Below, piece after piece: positions 25,872 to 41,357 of a DNA stretch of 64,000 nt. The translations under genes were made by a program, and so were the position numbers. Below the pieces are notes generated by a model, which was not told the DNA's origin, searched no databases, and saw nothing but the letters and a program-made list of their open reading frames with translations. Positions within the stretch are counted from its first letter, which is position 1. Each line of letters begins with the position of its first letter. Source of the DNA: Halapricum desulfuricans (lineage in GTDB: Archaea > Halobacteriota > Halobacteria > Halobacteriales > Haloarculaceae); NCBI RefSeq assembly GCF_017094525.1, contig NZ_CP064788.1:1597030-1661029 (forward strand), written 5' to 3'.

Positions 25872-25885
25872 GTGAGCCCTGACAG
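25872..25885 (+). other. 16S processing stem, 5' arm
   Basis: GTGAGCCCTGACAG is the exact complement of 27539-27552 downstream of 16S. Pairing continues inward with G-U wobbles. Such long stems with a bulge-helix-bulge are cut by the archaeal splicing endonuclease to release pre-16S. Confidence 0.8.
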
Positions 25886-25979
25886 TTCGGTGATGAATCG
25901 TCGATCGTATCGACGTCGCATCATCGAATGACGGACAGAGACATAGCGTGTCTCCGCCAGACCCAACCGATTGGGAAAC

Positions 25980-27448
<1,469 letters not shown>

Positions 27449-27538
27449 AACGATCGGGACTGGGACGACGTCCCAGCCCACATTTCCTGCCACCGCGGCA
27501 GGACCTGGTGATCGGCGGCCGTTTCGGTCGCCGCCGAG

Positions 27539-27552
27539 CTGTCAGGGCTCAC
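27539..27552 (+). other. 16S processing stem, 3' arm
   Basis: CTGTCAGGGCTCAC pairs perfectly with 25872-25885. It lies about 90 bases after the 16S 3' end and 18 bases before the tRNA-like sequence. Confidence 0.8.
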
Positions 27553-27569
27553 GCCCCTCGTGAGAGGGA

Positions 27570-27634
27570 GACCGGTAGCTCAGTGGCAGAGCACCACCTC
27601 GTGTGGTTACCCCGGTTCGATTCCGGGTCGGTCA
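27570..27634 (+). pseudogene. tRNA-like sequence in the 16S-23S spacer lacking a normal anticodon arm
   Basis: At the place where archaeal rRNA operons usually carry tRNA-Ala, a 65-nt sequence has a tRNA acceptor pairing (GACCGG with TCGGTC), a D-arm GCTC-AGTGGCA-GAGC and a perfect T-arm CCCGG-TTCGATT-CCGGG. Only 18 nt separate the D-arm and T-arm, where about 23 are needed. They fold as ACCAC-CTCGT-GTGGT, so no 7-nt anticodon loop forms. It looks like a tRNA that lost ~5 nt of its anticodon arm, or a sequence error, or a tRNA-like processing signal. Confidence 0.6.
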
Positions 27635-27736
27635 CTCCCGCGGGCGATCGCGCCCGCACCAACCGATGCACCACCCCGCGGCAAGCGCGGGTGGGAAGGG
27701 TTGATACACGCACCGCTCACCCCGGGCGTGTAGATG

Positions 27737-27780
27737 ACACCGCGTGTACGTGCAATCCAGACGTCAACTGGACCCGTTTC
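27737..27780 (+). other. 23S processing stem, 5' arm
   Basis: Two blocks pair with the region after 23S. 27737-27760 (24 nt, starting ACACCGCGTG) is the exact complement of 30811-30834. 27768-27780 (CTGGACCCGTTTC) is the exact complement of 30791-30803. The unpaired bases between the blocks give the bulged motif needed for splicing-endonuclease cleavage. Confidence 0.85.
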
Positions 27781-27835
27781 ATCAGAAACGTGTGTCCGAC
27801 TATCCGGAGCTGAGCTTCGCTCAGCTTCGTATCGA

Positions 27836-30765
<2,930 letters not shown>

Positions 30766-30790
30766 CCATTCATACTGGACGCACGATCCG

Positions 30791-30834
30791 GAAACGGGTC
30801 CAGGCGGAAACTGGATTGCACGTACACGCGGTGT
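30791..30834 (+). other. 23S processing stem, 3' arm
   Basis: GAAACGGGTCCAG (30791-30803) and the 24-nt block at 30811-30834 pair perfectly with the upstream arm at 27737-27780. Confidence 0.85.
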
Positions 30835-30840
30835 CCACCA

Positions 30841-30882
30841 CCGACGATTGGCATGACGACGGTTCGATTCCGTCGGTCGGCG
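30841..30882 (+). other. T-arm/acceptor-like minihelix in the 23S-5S spacer
   Basis: CCGAC ... GACGG-TTCGATT-CCGTC-GGTCGG reproduces a tRNA T-arm with its 7-base TTCGATT loop and a partly paired acceptor-like stem. The rest of a tRNA is missing. It may be the remnant of a spacer tRNA or a processing signal recognised by tRNA enzymes. Confidence 0.5.
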
Positions 30883-31005
30883 TTAAGGCGGCCACAGCGG
30901 CGGGGCAACTCCCGTACCCATCCCGAACACGGCAGATAAGCCCGCCTGCGTTCCGGCGAGTACTGGAGTGCGCGAGCCTCTGGGAAAGCCGGTTCGCCGC
31001 CTCCC
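30883..31005 (+). rRNA. rrf: 5S ribosomal RNA
   Basis: TTAAGGCGGCCACAGCGG to GGTTCGCCGCCTCCC gives 123 nt. The terminal helix GGCGG/CCGCC, the CCCATCCCGAACACGG loop and the GTACTGGAGTGCGCGAGCC block are all present. Confidence 0.97.
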
Positions 31006-31021
31006 ATTCATATCCAACCCT

Positions 31022-31051
31022 CACACAGCAACGGCTGTGTGGGGGTTTTCG
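31022..31051 (+). terminator. rRNA operon terminator
   Basis: CACACAGC-AACG-GCTGTGTG is a perfect 8-bp stem followed by GGGGGTTTTCG. It lies 16 bases after 5S and before the convergent RimK-like gene. Confidence 0.7.
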
Positions 31052-31086
31052 TCATTATACGCAGCGATCAAATAACGCCAGTCGTC

Positions 31087-31953
31087 CTATTCGGCCGCAG
31101 TGTCCCGGAGCAACGCGGTCAGATCGTCCCAGAACCCGTCTTCGTATTTCGTCGCGCTGTCGATCGTCGGTCGCGCATTCGTTTCGTTGACTACTGCTCG
31201 ATCCTCAGTCACCAGTAGATCCACGCCCAGATAGTCGATCTCGAGTACGTCAGCCGCCCGCTCGGCCAACTCGCGGAGCTCGGGATCGAGATCGACGCCC
31301 TTCGCTTCGGCGCCGCGGTGGACGTTGTGCTTCCACTGGCCGCGCTCGCGCGCGTCGGTCGGCAGGCGACGCTCGACCGCGCCGACGTACTCGCCGTCGA
31401 GGACCATCACACGGTAGTCTCGGGCGTCGGGCAGGTACTCCTGCAGGAGATACGAGCGGTCGCCGGTCGCCCGGTAGTCCTGCACGAGATCGAGATAGTC
31501 GGTCACGCCGAGCAGCGAGTCGAGATCGGACACCTTCGCAACGCCGGTCCCGCGCGTCGTGGAGTTGGGTTTGACGACAACCGGCGGGTCGAACCGTTCG
31601 GCGGCGGCCGCGACGGCCTCGTCGTCGAGCGGGTTCGAGACCATTGTCGTCTCCGGGACCGGGACGCCGGCCTGCGAGAGCCGGGCGAGCACGGCGGCCT
31701 TGTTGCGCGAACGCAGGATCGCCTCGCGTCCGTTAACCCAGGGGATCGAGAGCGCGGCGTCGACGACGCCGCCTTCCATGAGTCGCGACGGGTAGACAAA
31801 ACCCACGTCGACCTCGGGGAGTGCGGGATCGGACAGGTCGAACGTCCGCTCGCTCGGCTGGAGTGGGGTGACCTCGATCCCGCGTTCGGCAAGCGGGTCG
31901 AGCAGTCGCTCGTATGTCTCTGCCTGCGTGGTGACGGCGAGCCAGAGCGCCAT
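31087..31953 (-). CDS. RimK/LysX-type ATP-grasp ligase
   Basis: The 288-residue protein has an N-terminal Rossmann-like part, the SRNKAAVLARL and VVVKPNSTTRGTGV ATP-grasp elements (about residues 80-145), and the metal-binding NETNARPTIDSA near the C-terminus. RimK-type enzymes join amino acids to protein C-termini or carrier proteins through acyl-phosphates. The gene starts 6 bp after SAMP1, so the two are almost certainly co-transcribed. The substrate is unknown. Confidence 0.92.
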   Translation of the reverse strand: MALWLAVTTQAETYERLLDPLAERGIEVTPLQPSERTFDLSDPALPEVDVGFVYPSRLMEGGVVDAALSIPWVNGREAILRSRNKAAVLARLSQAGVPVPETTMVSNPLDDEAVAAAAERFDPPVVVKPNSTTRGTGVAKVSDLDSLLGVTDYLDLVQDYRATGDRSYLLQEYLPDARDYRVMVLDGEYVGAVERRLPTDARERGQWKHNVHRGAEAKGVDLDPELRELAERAADVLEIDYLGVDLLVTEDRAVVNETNARPTIDSATKYEDGFWDDLTALLRDTAAE

Positions 31954-31959
31954 TCCGAT

Positions 31960-32235
31960 TCACCCGCCGCTGACCGGCGGGAACAGCGCGAGTTCGGCGT
32001 CGCGCTCCAGCGTCGTCTCGTAGCCGTCGGCCGTCTCGAATGGGTCTTCGCCGTCGACGAGCAGGCGGATGTGCTCGGCCAGCTCGCCGTCTTCGTGTAC
32101 TTCCGCTTTCAGCTCGGGATGGCGATCGAACAGCACTGCCAGCGCGTCATCGACGGTTGCGCCGCCGTCGAGATCGATCTCGACCTCTTTTTGTCCGGCG
32201 GCTTCGGCGAGGTTGGCGAACAGCTTCCACTCCAT
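31960..32235 (-). CDS. samp1: Small archaeal ubiquitin-like modifier (SAMP1/MoaD type)
   Basis: The 91-residue beta-grasp protein ends in the diglycine needed for adenylation (FPPVSGG). It begins MEWKLFANLAEAAG and has the length of SAMP1. SAMP proteins are attached to lysines by UbaA in Haloferax, and some serve as sulfur carriers. It leads a two-gene unit with the RimK-like ligase. Whether it is a modifier, a molybdopterin-synthase carrier or both cannot be decided here. Confidence 0.93.
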   Translation of the reverse strand: MEWKLFANLAEAAGQKEVEIDLDGGATVDDALAVLFDRHPELKAEVHEDGELAEHIRLLVDGEDPFETADGYETTLERDAELALFPPVSGG

Positions 32236-32306
32236 GTCCGGTTAGGGGGGAGCCGACGCAATGATACTGACGGTCGGGGCTGCGAGGCGGGAAACCGAAA
32301 GGAGTG

Positions 32307-33467
32307 TCACGACGACCCGGAATCCGGCGTCGATCGGGCAGCAGCCGCGGTCTCAACGGTTCGGAGTTCGTCGGGCGCGGCGATGACGTAGATAGATTCG
32401 CCGCCGGAGAGCGCTCGCTCGCCTGCGGGAAGTGTCTCGATCCCGCTGTCGGGGTCGGCCGACACCACGGCGACGACCGTCACATCGAGCGCGCCAACCG
32501 ACGTTCCCGCCAACGCGCTTTCGGGGTTGATGTCGACGACGCCCATCGTCTCGTCGGCCGCCCGCAGCAGCGAGACGAACTCCCGGTCCGGGCGGCCGTC
32601 GGTCGCGAGCGTGACAAGTCGGTAGCGCTCGTCGGGGTCGAGCTTCGTTGCGTCGGCGGCGTCGATCGCGACAGTCACGACCTCGCCAGCGGTCGCCCGG
32701 AGTTCTGCGTTACAGCGGTGCTGTTGTCCGTCCCCGGACCAGATCTGGACGAGGTCGCCGGGCCCGGCCGCATATGACGGGTCCGCACGGATCGCCATCG
32801 CGACGCTCTCGGGTGGCAACGTCGGACCGAGGCCCGCGATACGCCGGCCGACGGCGAGGTGCGTGACCGTTCCGTCGGCGTCGAGTTCGAGATCCACGTG
32901 GCCGACGCCGTAATCGTCTCTGAGACGGGAACCCAGCCGCTCGCGGAGTTGCGCGACCGTGAGCCCGCGCGGGAACAGCAGCGACTGTCCCGCGAGCGCA
33001 TCCTTCGTCTCCGGATCGACCGGATCGTAGCCGACGACGTCGTCGATCTCGCCCGGGAGTTCGACCCTGATGACACGACCGCCCGCTAGAACGACACGCG
33101 TCAGGTCGTCGAACGCGTCCATCCCGCTTCTGGAGAGCAGTGTCACCCCCACGTGATCGCCCGTTCGATGGCCGACGACACTGGCTCCCGCGCCGGCGAG
33201 GACGGAGCCGATGTTGAACGCCGCGGCCTCGAGGCTGACCGTCGCTGCACCTTCGATCACCTGACCGAGTGCCGTCTGCGTGTTGAGATACGCCGCGACG
33301 ACGCCGAGGCCCACAAGGACGATCGCTCCTATCGGGGCGCGCTGGGTCGCGTACCACCGATACACGAGTGCGGAGATCGCAGCAACTAGCCCGGCAGCGA
33401 CCGCGACCCCCGCGATCCTTCCCAGCGGCCCGGTCGCTTCGGCGACCCCGAGCTGGAGTCCGATCAC
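32307..33467 (-). CDS. Membrane protein with TrkA-C-like domains (A)
   Basis: The 386-residue protein has about three N-terminal hydrophobic helices (residues 5-100) and a soluble region with two TrkA-C/RCK_C-like modules. Examples are VTHLAVGRRIAGLGP and SLLRAADETMGVVDIN ... GESIYVIAAPDEL. TrkA-C modules often bind ligands that gate K+ transporters. No pore or Trk membrane subunit is next to it. I chose GTG 33467, which overlaps the stop of the upstream paralogue by four bases. Confidence 0.85.
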   Translation of the reverse strand: MIGLQLGVAEATGPLGRIAGVAVAAGLVAAISALVYRWYATQRAPIGAIVLVGLGVVAAYLNTQTALGQVIEGAATVSLEAAAFNIGSVLAGAGASVVGHRTGDHVGVTLLSRSGMDAFDDLTRVVLAGGRVIRVELPGEIDDVVGYDPVDPETKDALAGQSLLFPRGLTVAQLRERLGSRLRDDYGVGHVDLELDADGTVTHLAVGRRIAGLGPTLPPESVAMAIRADPSYAAGPGDLVQIWSGDGQQHRCNAELRATAGEVVTVAIDAADATKLDPDERYRLVTLATDGRPDREFVSLLRAADETMGVVDINPESALAGTSVGALDVTVVAVVSADPDSGIETLPAGERALSGGESIYVIAAPDELRTVETAAAARSTPDSGSS

Positions 33468-34681
33468 GCGATCACCTCCTCGAATCCGTCGAGTGCGTCT
33501 CTCGAACCCACGGCGAACAGTTCGTTCCCGGCCGCGATTCGAGACGTGCCCTTCGGCGCGAACTGCCACCCTTCGCCCGTTCGAACAGCGAGTATGGCGA
33601 CTCCGTGGCGGTCCCTGACGTCGGCTTCCCCGAGCGTGACGCCGTCGAGGTCGCTGTCGGCACGGACCGTCAGCCGGCGGAACCGCCTGCCGGCCCGTCG
33701 AAGCAGCGAGAGGACCTCGTACTCCCGGCGGACGCCGCGCGATTCGACGATTAGCGTCGCCTCCTCGACACCCAGGAGCGTCCCCACGTCCGAGCGGGCG
33801 ACCGCGAGGGTCACCTGTCCGTCCCCGCCGCCGGTCGTCGGCGCATGCGCCGGTATCGCCTCGGTTGACGCCGCTGTGTCGGTCGAGTCTCCGTCCGTCG
33901 GTACCGTTCCGGGTCGTGTGGACCTGGCGCTGGCGACCTCGGCGCGAACCCGTCCGTCCGCCGTCACTGCCACTACCCTGTCGCCACGAGCCAGCCCGGT
34001 CGGCACGAGCGCGTTCACCGAGACCGCCCGCCGACGGCCGTCTAGTCGTCGGGACAGCCCCGAGAACGGCGGGGCGGCCGCGACGCGCGCCTCGCCGCCT
34101 TCGCTGATCGAAACCGACACGTCACCCAGTTCGAATTCGGACCGGAGGCGTTCGGCCAGCCGGGTCTCCAGTTGCGAGACCTGCAGGTCCGCGGGCAATC
34201 GCCACTCGCTGTCCCGGATCGCCGCCCGGAGCTGGTCTGGCAGCGGCGGATAGCCCTCGATGTCGTCGACGTCGCCGGTCACGCGGATCCGGACTTCGTT
34301 TCGCCCGCCGACGACCTCGATCAGATCTGCCGAAAGCGTCCGTTCGCCGAGCGCCCGCAGCGAGGGCCGTCGGGGGACCGACGCCCCGAGCTGGTCGCCC
34401 TTGGCGTGAGCGTACAGTGACATCATCATCACGATCAGCAGTCCGGTCGTGATCGTCGGCGCGTTCGTGGAGTCGAGGATCGTCGGGTCCGCAAGCGCGA
34501 GCAGGCCGCCGTTGATCCCCGCGAGCGCGACCGCCAGCGCGACGACGCCGAATCCCGGTAGCGTCACGCCGGTCACGTACTTGAACAGGAAGCCGAGCAC
34601 GCCCGAAATCAGTGCCGGGATGATCCCCGTCAACACCCCCAGATAGAGTCCGTAGACGACTGCGATCGGGAGCGATTCCAT
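33464..34681 (-). CDS. Membrane protein with TrkA-C-like domains (B)
   Basis: The 405-residue protein has three N-terminal hydrophobic helices and a soluble part with two RCK_C-like modules (a central VSISEGGEARVAAAPPFSGL and a C-terminal GEGWQFAPKGTSRIAAGNELFAVGS). A low-complexity Thr/Asp/Pro linker separates them. It has the same plan as protein A, so the two are paralogues forming a likely hetero-complex. The operon order is B, A, SAMP1, RimK-like. Function is unknown beyond possible ion-linked regulation. Confidence 0.85.
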   Translation of the reverse strand: MESLPIAVVYGLYLGVLTGIIPALISGVLGFLFKYVTGVTLPGFGVVALAVALAGINGGLLALADPTILDSTNAPTITTGLLIVMMMSLYAHAKGDQLGASVPRRPSLRALGERTLSADLIEVVGGRNEVRIRVTGDVDDIEGYPPLPDQLRAAIRDSEWRLPADLQVSQLETRLAERLRSEFELGDVSVSISEGGEARVAAAPPFSGLSRRLDGRRRAVSVNALVPTGLARGDRVVAVTADGRVRAEVASARSTRPGTVPTDGDSTDTAASTEAIPAHAPTTGGGDGQVTLAVARSDVGTLLGVEEATLIVESRGVRREYEVLSLLRRAGRRFRRLTVRADSDLDGVTLGEADVRDRHGVAILAVRTGEGWQFAPKGTSRIAAGNELFAVGSRDALDGFEEVIA

Positions 34682-34811
34682 ACGCAGTAGGGACGCGCCC
34701 GCAAGTTAGTGCTAACGGCGCTCTCGACAGACGCGGTCCTGGTTCTCGGAACAGGACCAAAACTACCATGCCGTCCCACGACGAGTGGACGCATACCGAA
34801 GGTGGTTTCCG

Positions 34812-35921
34812 GTGACGGAAAAACGAGAATACACTGACGATTACCCCGAGAAGACGCTGTATCTGCCCGGCCCGACCGAAGTGCGCGAGGACGTCATCGA
34901 GGCGATGGCCGAGCCGATGTTCGGTCACCGCATGGACCGGATGACCGACCTCTACACGACGATCGTCGAGGACACGAAGGAGTTCCTCGATACCGACCAG
35001 GACGTGATCGTGCTCACGGCCTCGGGCACGGAGTTCTGGGAGGCGACGACGCTGAACCTCGTCGACGATCGCATGCTCGTCCCGACGTCCGGCGCGTTCA
35101 GCGAGCGCCAGGCCAACGTCGCCGAGCGCCTGGGCAAGACCGTCGACCGTCTCGAGTACGAGTGGGGCAACGCGGTCAAACCCGAGGACGTCCGCGAGGC
35201 CCTCGAAGCGAGCGACGAGGGCTACGACGCTGTCGGCATGGTGATGAACGAGACCTCGACCGGGGTGCGCAACCCCGTTGAAGAGGTCGGCGACCTGCTG
35301 GGCGAGTACCCCGACACGTACTTCGTCGTCGACGCGATCTCCTGTCTCGGCGGCGATTACATCGTCCCCGAGGAGCACAACATCGACGCGCTGTTCACCT
35401 CCTCCCAGAAGGCCTTCGCCATGCCGCCGGGGCTTGCGATCACGACCGTCAGCGACGACGCCTACGAGCGCGAGCTCGAGAAGGACTCTGCGTCGTGGTA
35501 CGGCGGCTTCCAGCGGTGTCTGGACTACTACGACCGCAAGGGCCAGACTCACTCGACGCCCGCCATCCCGCTCATGCTGGCCTACCGCAAGCAGATGAAA
35601 CACATGCTCGAGGAGGGCCACGAGGCCCGCGACCAGCGCCACCGCGAGATGGCCGAGTACACCCGCGAGTGGGCGCGCGAACACTTCGGCCTCTACGCCG
35701 AGGAAGGGTATCGCTCCCAGACGGTCACGGCCGTCGAGAACACGCAGGGCATCGACGTCGCCGCGACTATCGAGGACGTCTCCGAGCAGTACGATCTGGT
35801 CTTCTCGAACGGCTACGGGTCGATCGGCGAGGAGACGTTCCGCATCGGCCACATGGGCGAACACACCGTCGAGACCGTCAAGGAACTGACCGACGCCATC
35901 GAGGACGTCGCCGGTCTGTAG
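34812..35921 (+). CDS. PLP-dependent class V aminotransferase (alanine-glyoxylate / serine-pyruvate type)
   Basis: The 369-residue enzyme has the class V signature with the PLP-lysine in FTSSQKAFAMPPG. The acidic PLP contact is in VVDAISCLGG, and the N-terminal LPGPTEV substrate loop is present. It likely transaminates alanine/serine with glyoxylate or pyruvate. I chose GTG 34812 (VTEKREYTDDYPEKTL) as the family-like start; GTG 34785 is also in frame. It diverges from the TrkA-C operon with ~130 bp between. Confidence 0.92.
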   Translation: MTEKREYTDDYPEKTLYLPGPTEVREDVIEAMAEPMFGHRMDRMTDLYTTIVEDTKEFLDTDQDVIVLTASGTEFWEATTLNLVDDRMLVPTSGAFSERQANVAERLGKTVDRLEYEWGNAVKPEDVREALEASDEGYDAVGMVMNETSTGVRNPVEEVGDLLGEYPDTYFVVDAISCLGGDYIVPEEHNIDALFTSSQKAFAMPPGLAITTVSDDAYERELEKDSASWYGGFQRCLDYYDRKGQTHSTPAIPLMLAYRKQMKHMLEEGHEARDQRHREMAEYTREWAREHFGLYAEEGYRSQTVTAVENTQGIDVAATIEDVSEQYDLVFSNGYGSIGEETFRIGHMGEHTVETVKELTDAIEDVAGL

Positions 35922-35947
35922 GTCGGTAGACGGGGTTCGTCGCCGAA

Positions 35948-35956
35948 TTTTATATA
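35948..35956 (+). promoter_or_regulatory. TATA element of vapBC
   Basis: TTTATATAC lies about 30 bases before ATG 35985, with an A-rich stretch between, giving a very short leader. Confidence 0.65.
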
Positions 35957-35984
35957 CGCAGACCGCAAATACACAGATACACAG

Positions 35985-36220
35985 ATGTCCAGCAAGACGA
36001 TCAGCCTCAAAGAGGAAACCTACGAGCGATTGCGGAGGGCCAAAGGCGAGGGCGAGAGTTTCAGCGACGTCATCGATCGGCTCCTCGGGAACGACGAGCA
36101 TCCGCTGTACGGGCTCGTCGGGTTGCTTGCGGAAGACGAGGCCGACCGACTGCGGGAGCGCTCGCGAGCGTTTCGTGAAGAGGTGGACTCGCGGATGGAC
36201 TCCGAAGGTCGGGCCGAACA

Positions 36221-36224
<4 letters not shown>
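35985..36224 (+). CDS. vapB: VapB-type antitoxin
   Basis: The 79-residue protein starts with a ribbon-helix-helix-like SKTISLKEETYERLRRAKGEGESFSDVIDRLL, the DUF217/VapB pattern for DNA binding. An acidic C-terminal part that would wrap the toxin follows. Its stop overlaps the GTG start of the PIN gene by four bases (GTGA), the usual toxin-antitoxin arrangement. Confidence 0.92.
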
Positions 36225-39563
<3,339 letters not shown>

Positions 39564-39564
<1 letters not shown>

Positions 39565-40469
39565 CAGTTCCCACCCCCCGTGTAGGAGACGAACAGGTCT
39601 TCCAGCGAGGGCTCGCTGGTTTCGACGTTCTCGACGGTCCCGGCCCCGTGGCAGTCACTGACGACAGCGCTTTTGACGGCGTTCTCACAGCCGACGAGGA
39701 GCGTCGTCTGCTCGACGGTGACACTGGTGACGCCGTCCCGTTCCCGGACCGTCTCGACGAGTCCATCGGGAATCGACGCCATCGTCACGCGGAGCTGGCC
39801 GGTCGCGCCGGTCGCCTCGCGCAAGCCGTCGATCGTGTCGACGGCGACCAGCTGCCCCTGGTTGAGGATGCCGACCCGGTCACAGACCGCCTCGACCTGT
39901 TCGAGGATGTGACTGGAGAAAAACACCGTCGTCCCGCGGTCGGCCTCGGTCTGCACGATCTGTCTGATCCGCCGTGCGCCGTTGGGATCGAGGCCGGTCG
40001 TCGGCTCGTCGAGGATCAACAGGTCGGGATCGCCGGCCAAAGCGATCGCGAGCATGAGCCGCTGTTTCATCCCCTTCGAGTAGGCTTCGGCCCGGCGGTC
40101 GCCCGCCCCGGCGATCCCGACTCGATCGAGCACGGCGTCGGGGTCGCCGTTCACGCCCTTGGCTTCGAGCGCGAACTCGACGTGCTTGCGGCCGGTCATC
40201 CGCCCGAGCGTCCCGTAGCCTTCCGGGAGCACGCCCGTTCGTTCGCGGACGGGCACGGACTCGGCCTGTGTATCGTAACCGAACACCCGTGCCGATCCCG
40301 CGGTGGGTCGGACGTGATCTAGCAGAATGTCGATTGTCGTGGACTTTCCCGCACCGTTCGGGCCGAGAAAGCCGAACACTTCGCCTTCTTCGACCGTGAG
40401 GTCGAGGTTCTGGAGGGCTGTGACGTCGCCGAACCGCTTGGCGACGCCACTGATTTCAATTGCGGCCAT
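39564..40469 (-). CDS. ABC transporter ATP-binding protein (pair 1)
   Basis: The 301-residue ATPase has Walker [10 protein letters not shown], signature [10 protein letters not shown], Walker B LLILDEPTTGLDP and the H-loop [10 protein letters not shown]-terminal extension follows, as in CcmA/NosF-type exporters. It is 37 bp downstream of the second pair's permease. An 84-base stretch (39864-39947) is 81/84 identical to 41657-41740 in the paralogous ATPase. Confidence 0.96.
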
Positions 40470-40505
40470 ACGCCCGATTCTGACGGGTGAGTAAAGTAAA
40501 TTCCC

Positions 40506-41357
40506 CTATAGGTCGGCGTTCGAGAACCGCCAGTAGCCGATTGCGACCGGAACCACGATCCACAGCAGGAGGATCACCGCTGCGACCCAGGGACTCGCGT
40601 AGGCGGCGTCGTAGCCCTGACCGATCGCCCCCGTTTGTTCGGCCGTCTGCTCGGCTTCCGCGAGCACGGAAAGCACTTCGCCGAGGATGGTGTTGAACGC
40701 GCTTCCCGGAGGAACGTTCTGGTAGAGGAAATACCAGTTCGGCGGATCGAGCGGGTTGTAGTCACGGACGAGCAGGATCACCTGTCCGATCGTTCCCCAC
40801 AGGAGCTCGAAGACGACGAAGTAGCCGACAGCACCGGCGGTAGCCAGCGACGTCGAGCTGGTCATCGACGACAGGCCGACCATCAGACTCACGTACGTCA
40901 CGATCAGGACGACCATTGCACCGAGCAACGCGAGCAGCGGAAGCGGCGCGAGGTCTCCGATGAGCGCCGCGCCGACGCCCACGCCGACGACAAGCGACAG
41001 GAGCGCCGGCACCGCCAGGACGAGCGATCGACCGACGATCTTCCCGATGATGACGTCGAGTCGGGTATGCGGGAGCGAGAGCAGTATCTTGAGACTCCCG
41101 TTGGCCCGCTCGCCGACGACCGCCTTGTGGGCGATGATGACGGCCGTCAGCGTCACGAAAAGCGACACCGGCGTCGCGACGAACGACACGAGAATCAACC
41201 CTTGGTTCGCCGCGCCGGCGTCACGGAACACGTCGAAATACCCGTACACGCCGCCGATAGCGACAGCGAACAGGCCGAAGACGACCGCCAGTGCGAGGAA
41301 CATCCGCGATCGGATCGCGTCCCGGAAGTCCTTGCGCGCGACGGCGATCCAGCTCAT
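40506..41357 (-). CDS. ABC-2 type transporter permease (pair 2)
   Basis: The 283-residue protein has six hydrophobic helices and begins WIAVARKDFRDAIRSRMFLA, like the pair 1 permease. Its start overlaps the end of its ATPase by four bases. The pair is a tandem duplicate of pair 1. Substrate is unknown. Confidence 0.93.
   Translation of the reverse strand: MSWIAVARKDFRDAIRSRMFLALAVVFGLFAVAIGGVYGYFDVFRDAGAANQGLILVSFVATPVSLFVTLTAVIIAHKAVVGERANGSLKILLSLPHTRLDVIIGKIVGRSLVLAVPALLSLVVGVGVGAALIGDLAPLPLLALLGAMVVLIVTYVSLMVGLSSMTSSTSLATAGAVGYFVVFELLWGTIGQVILLVRDYNPLDPPNWYFLYQNVPPGSAFNTILGEVLSVLAEAEQTAEQTGAIGQGYDAAYASPWVAAVILLLWIVVPVAIGYWRFSNADL

Noticed and set aside
34122-36101. 659-codon minus-strand ORF across the aminotransferase and TrkA-C gene
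   Set aside because: It overlaps two well-supported genes on both strands and shows no family motifs.
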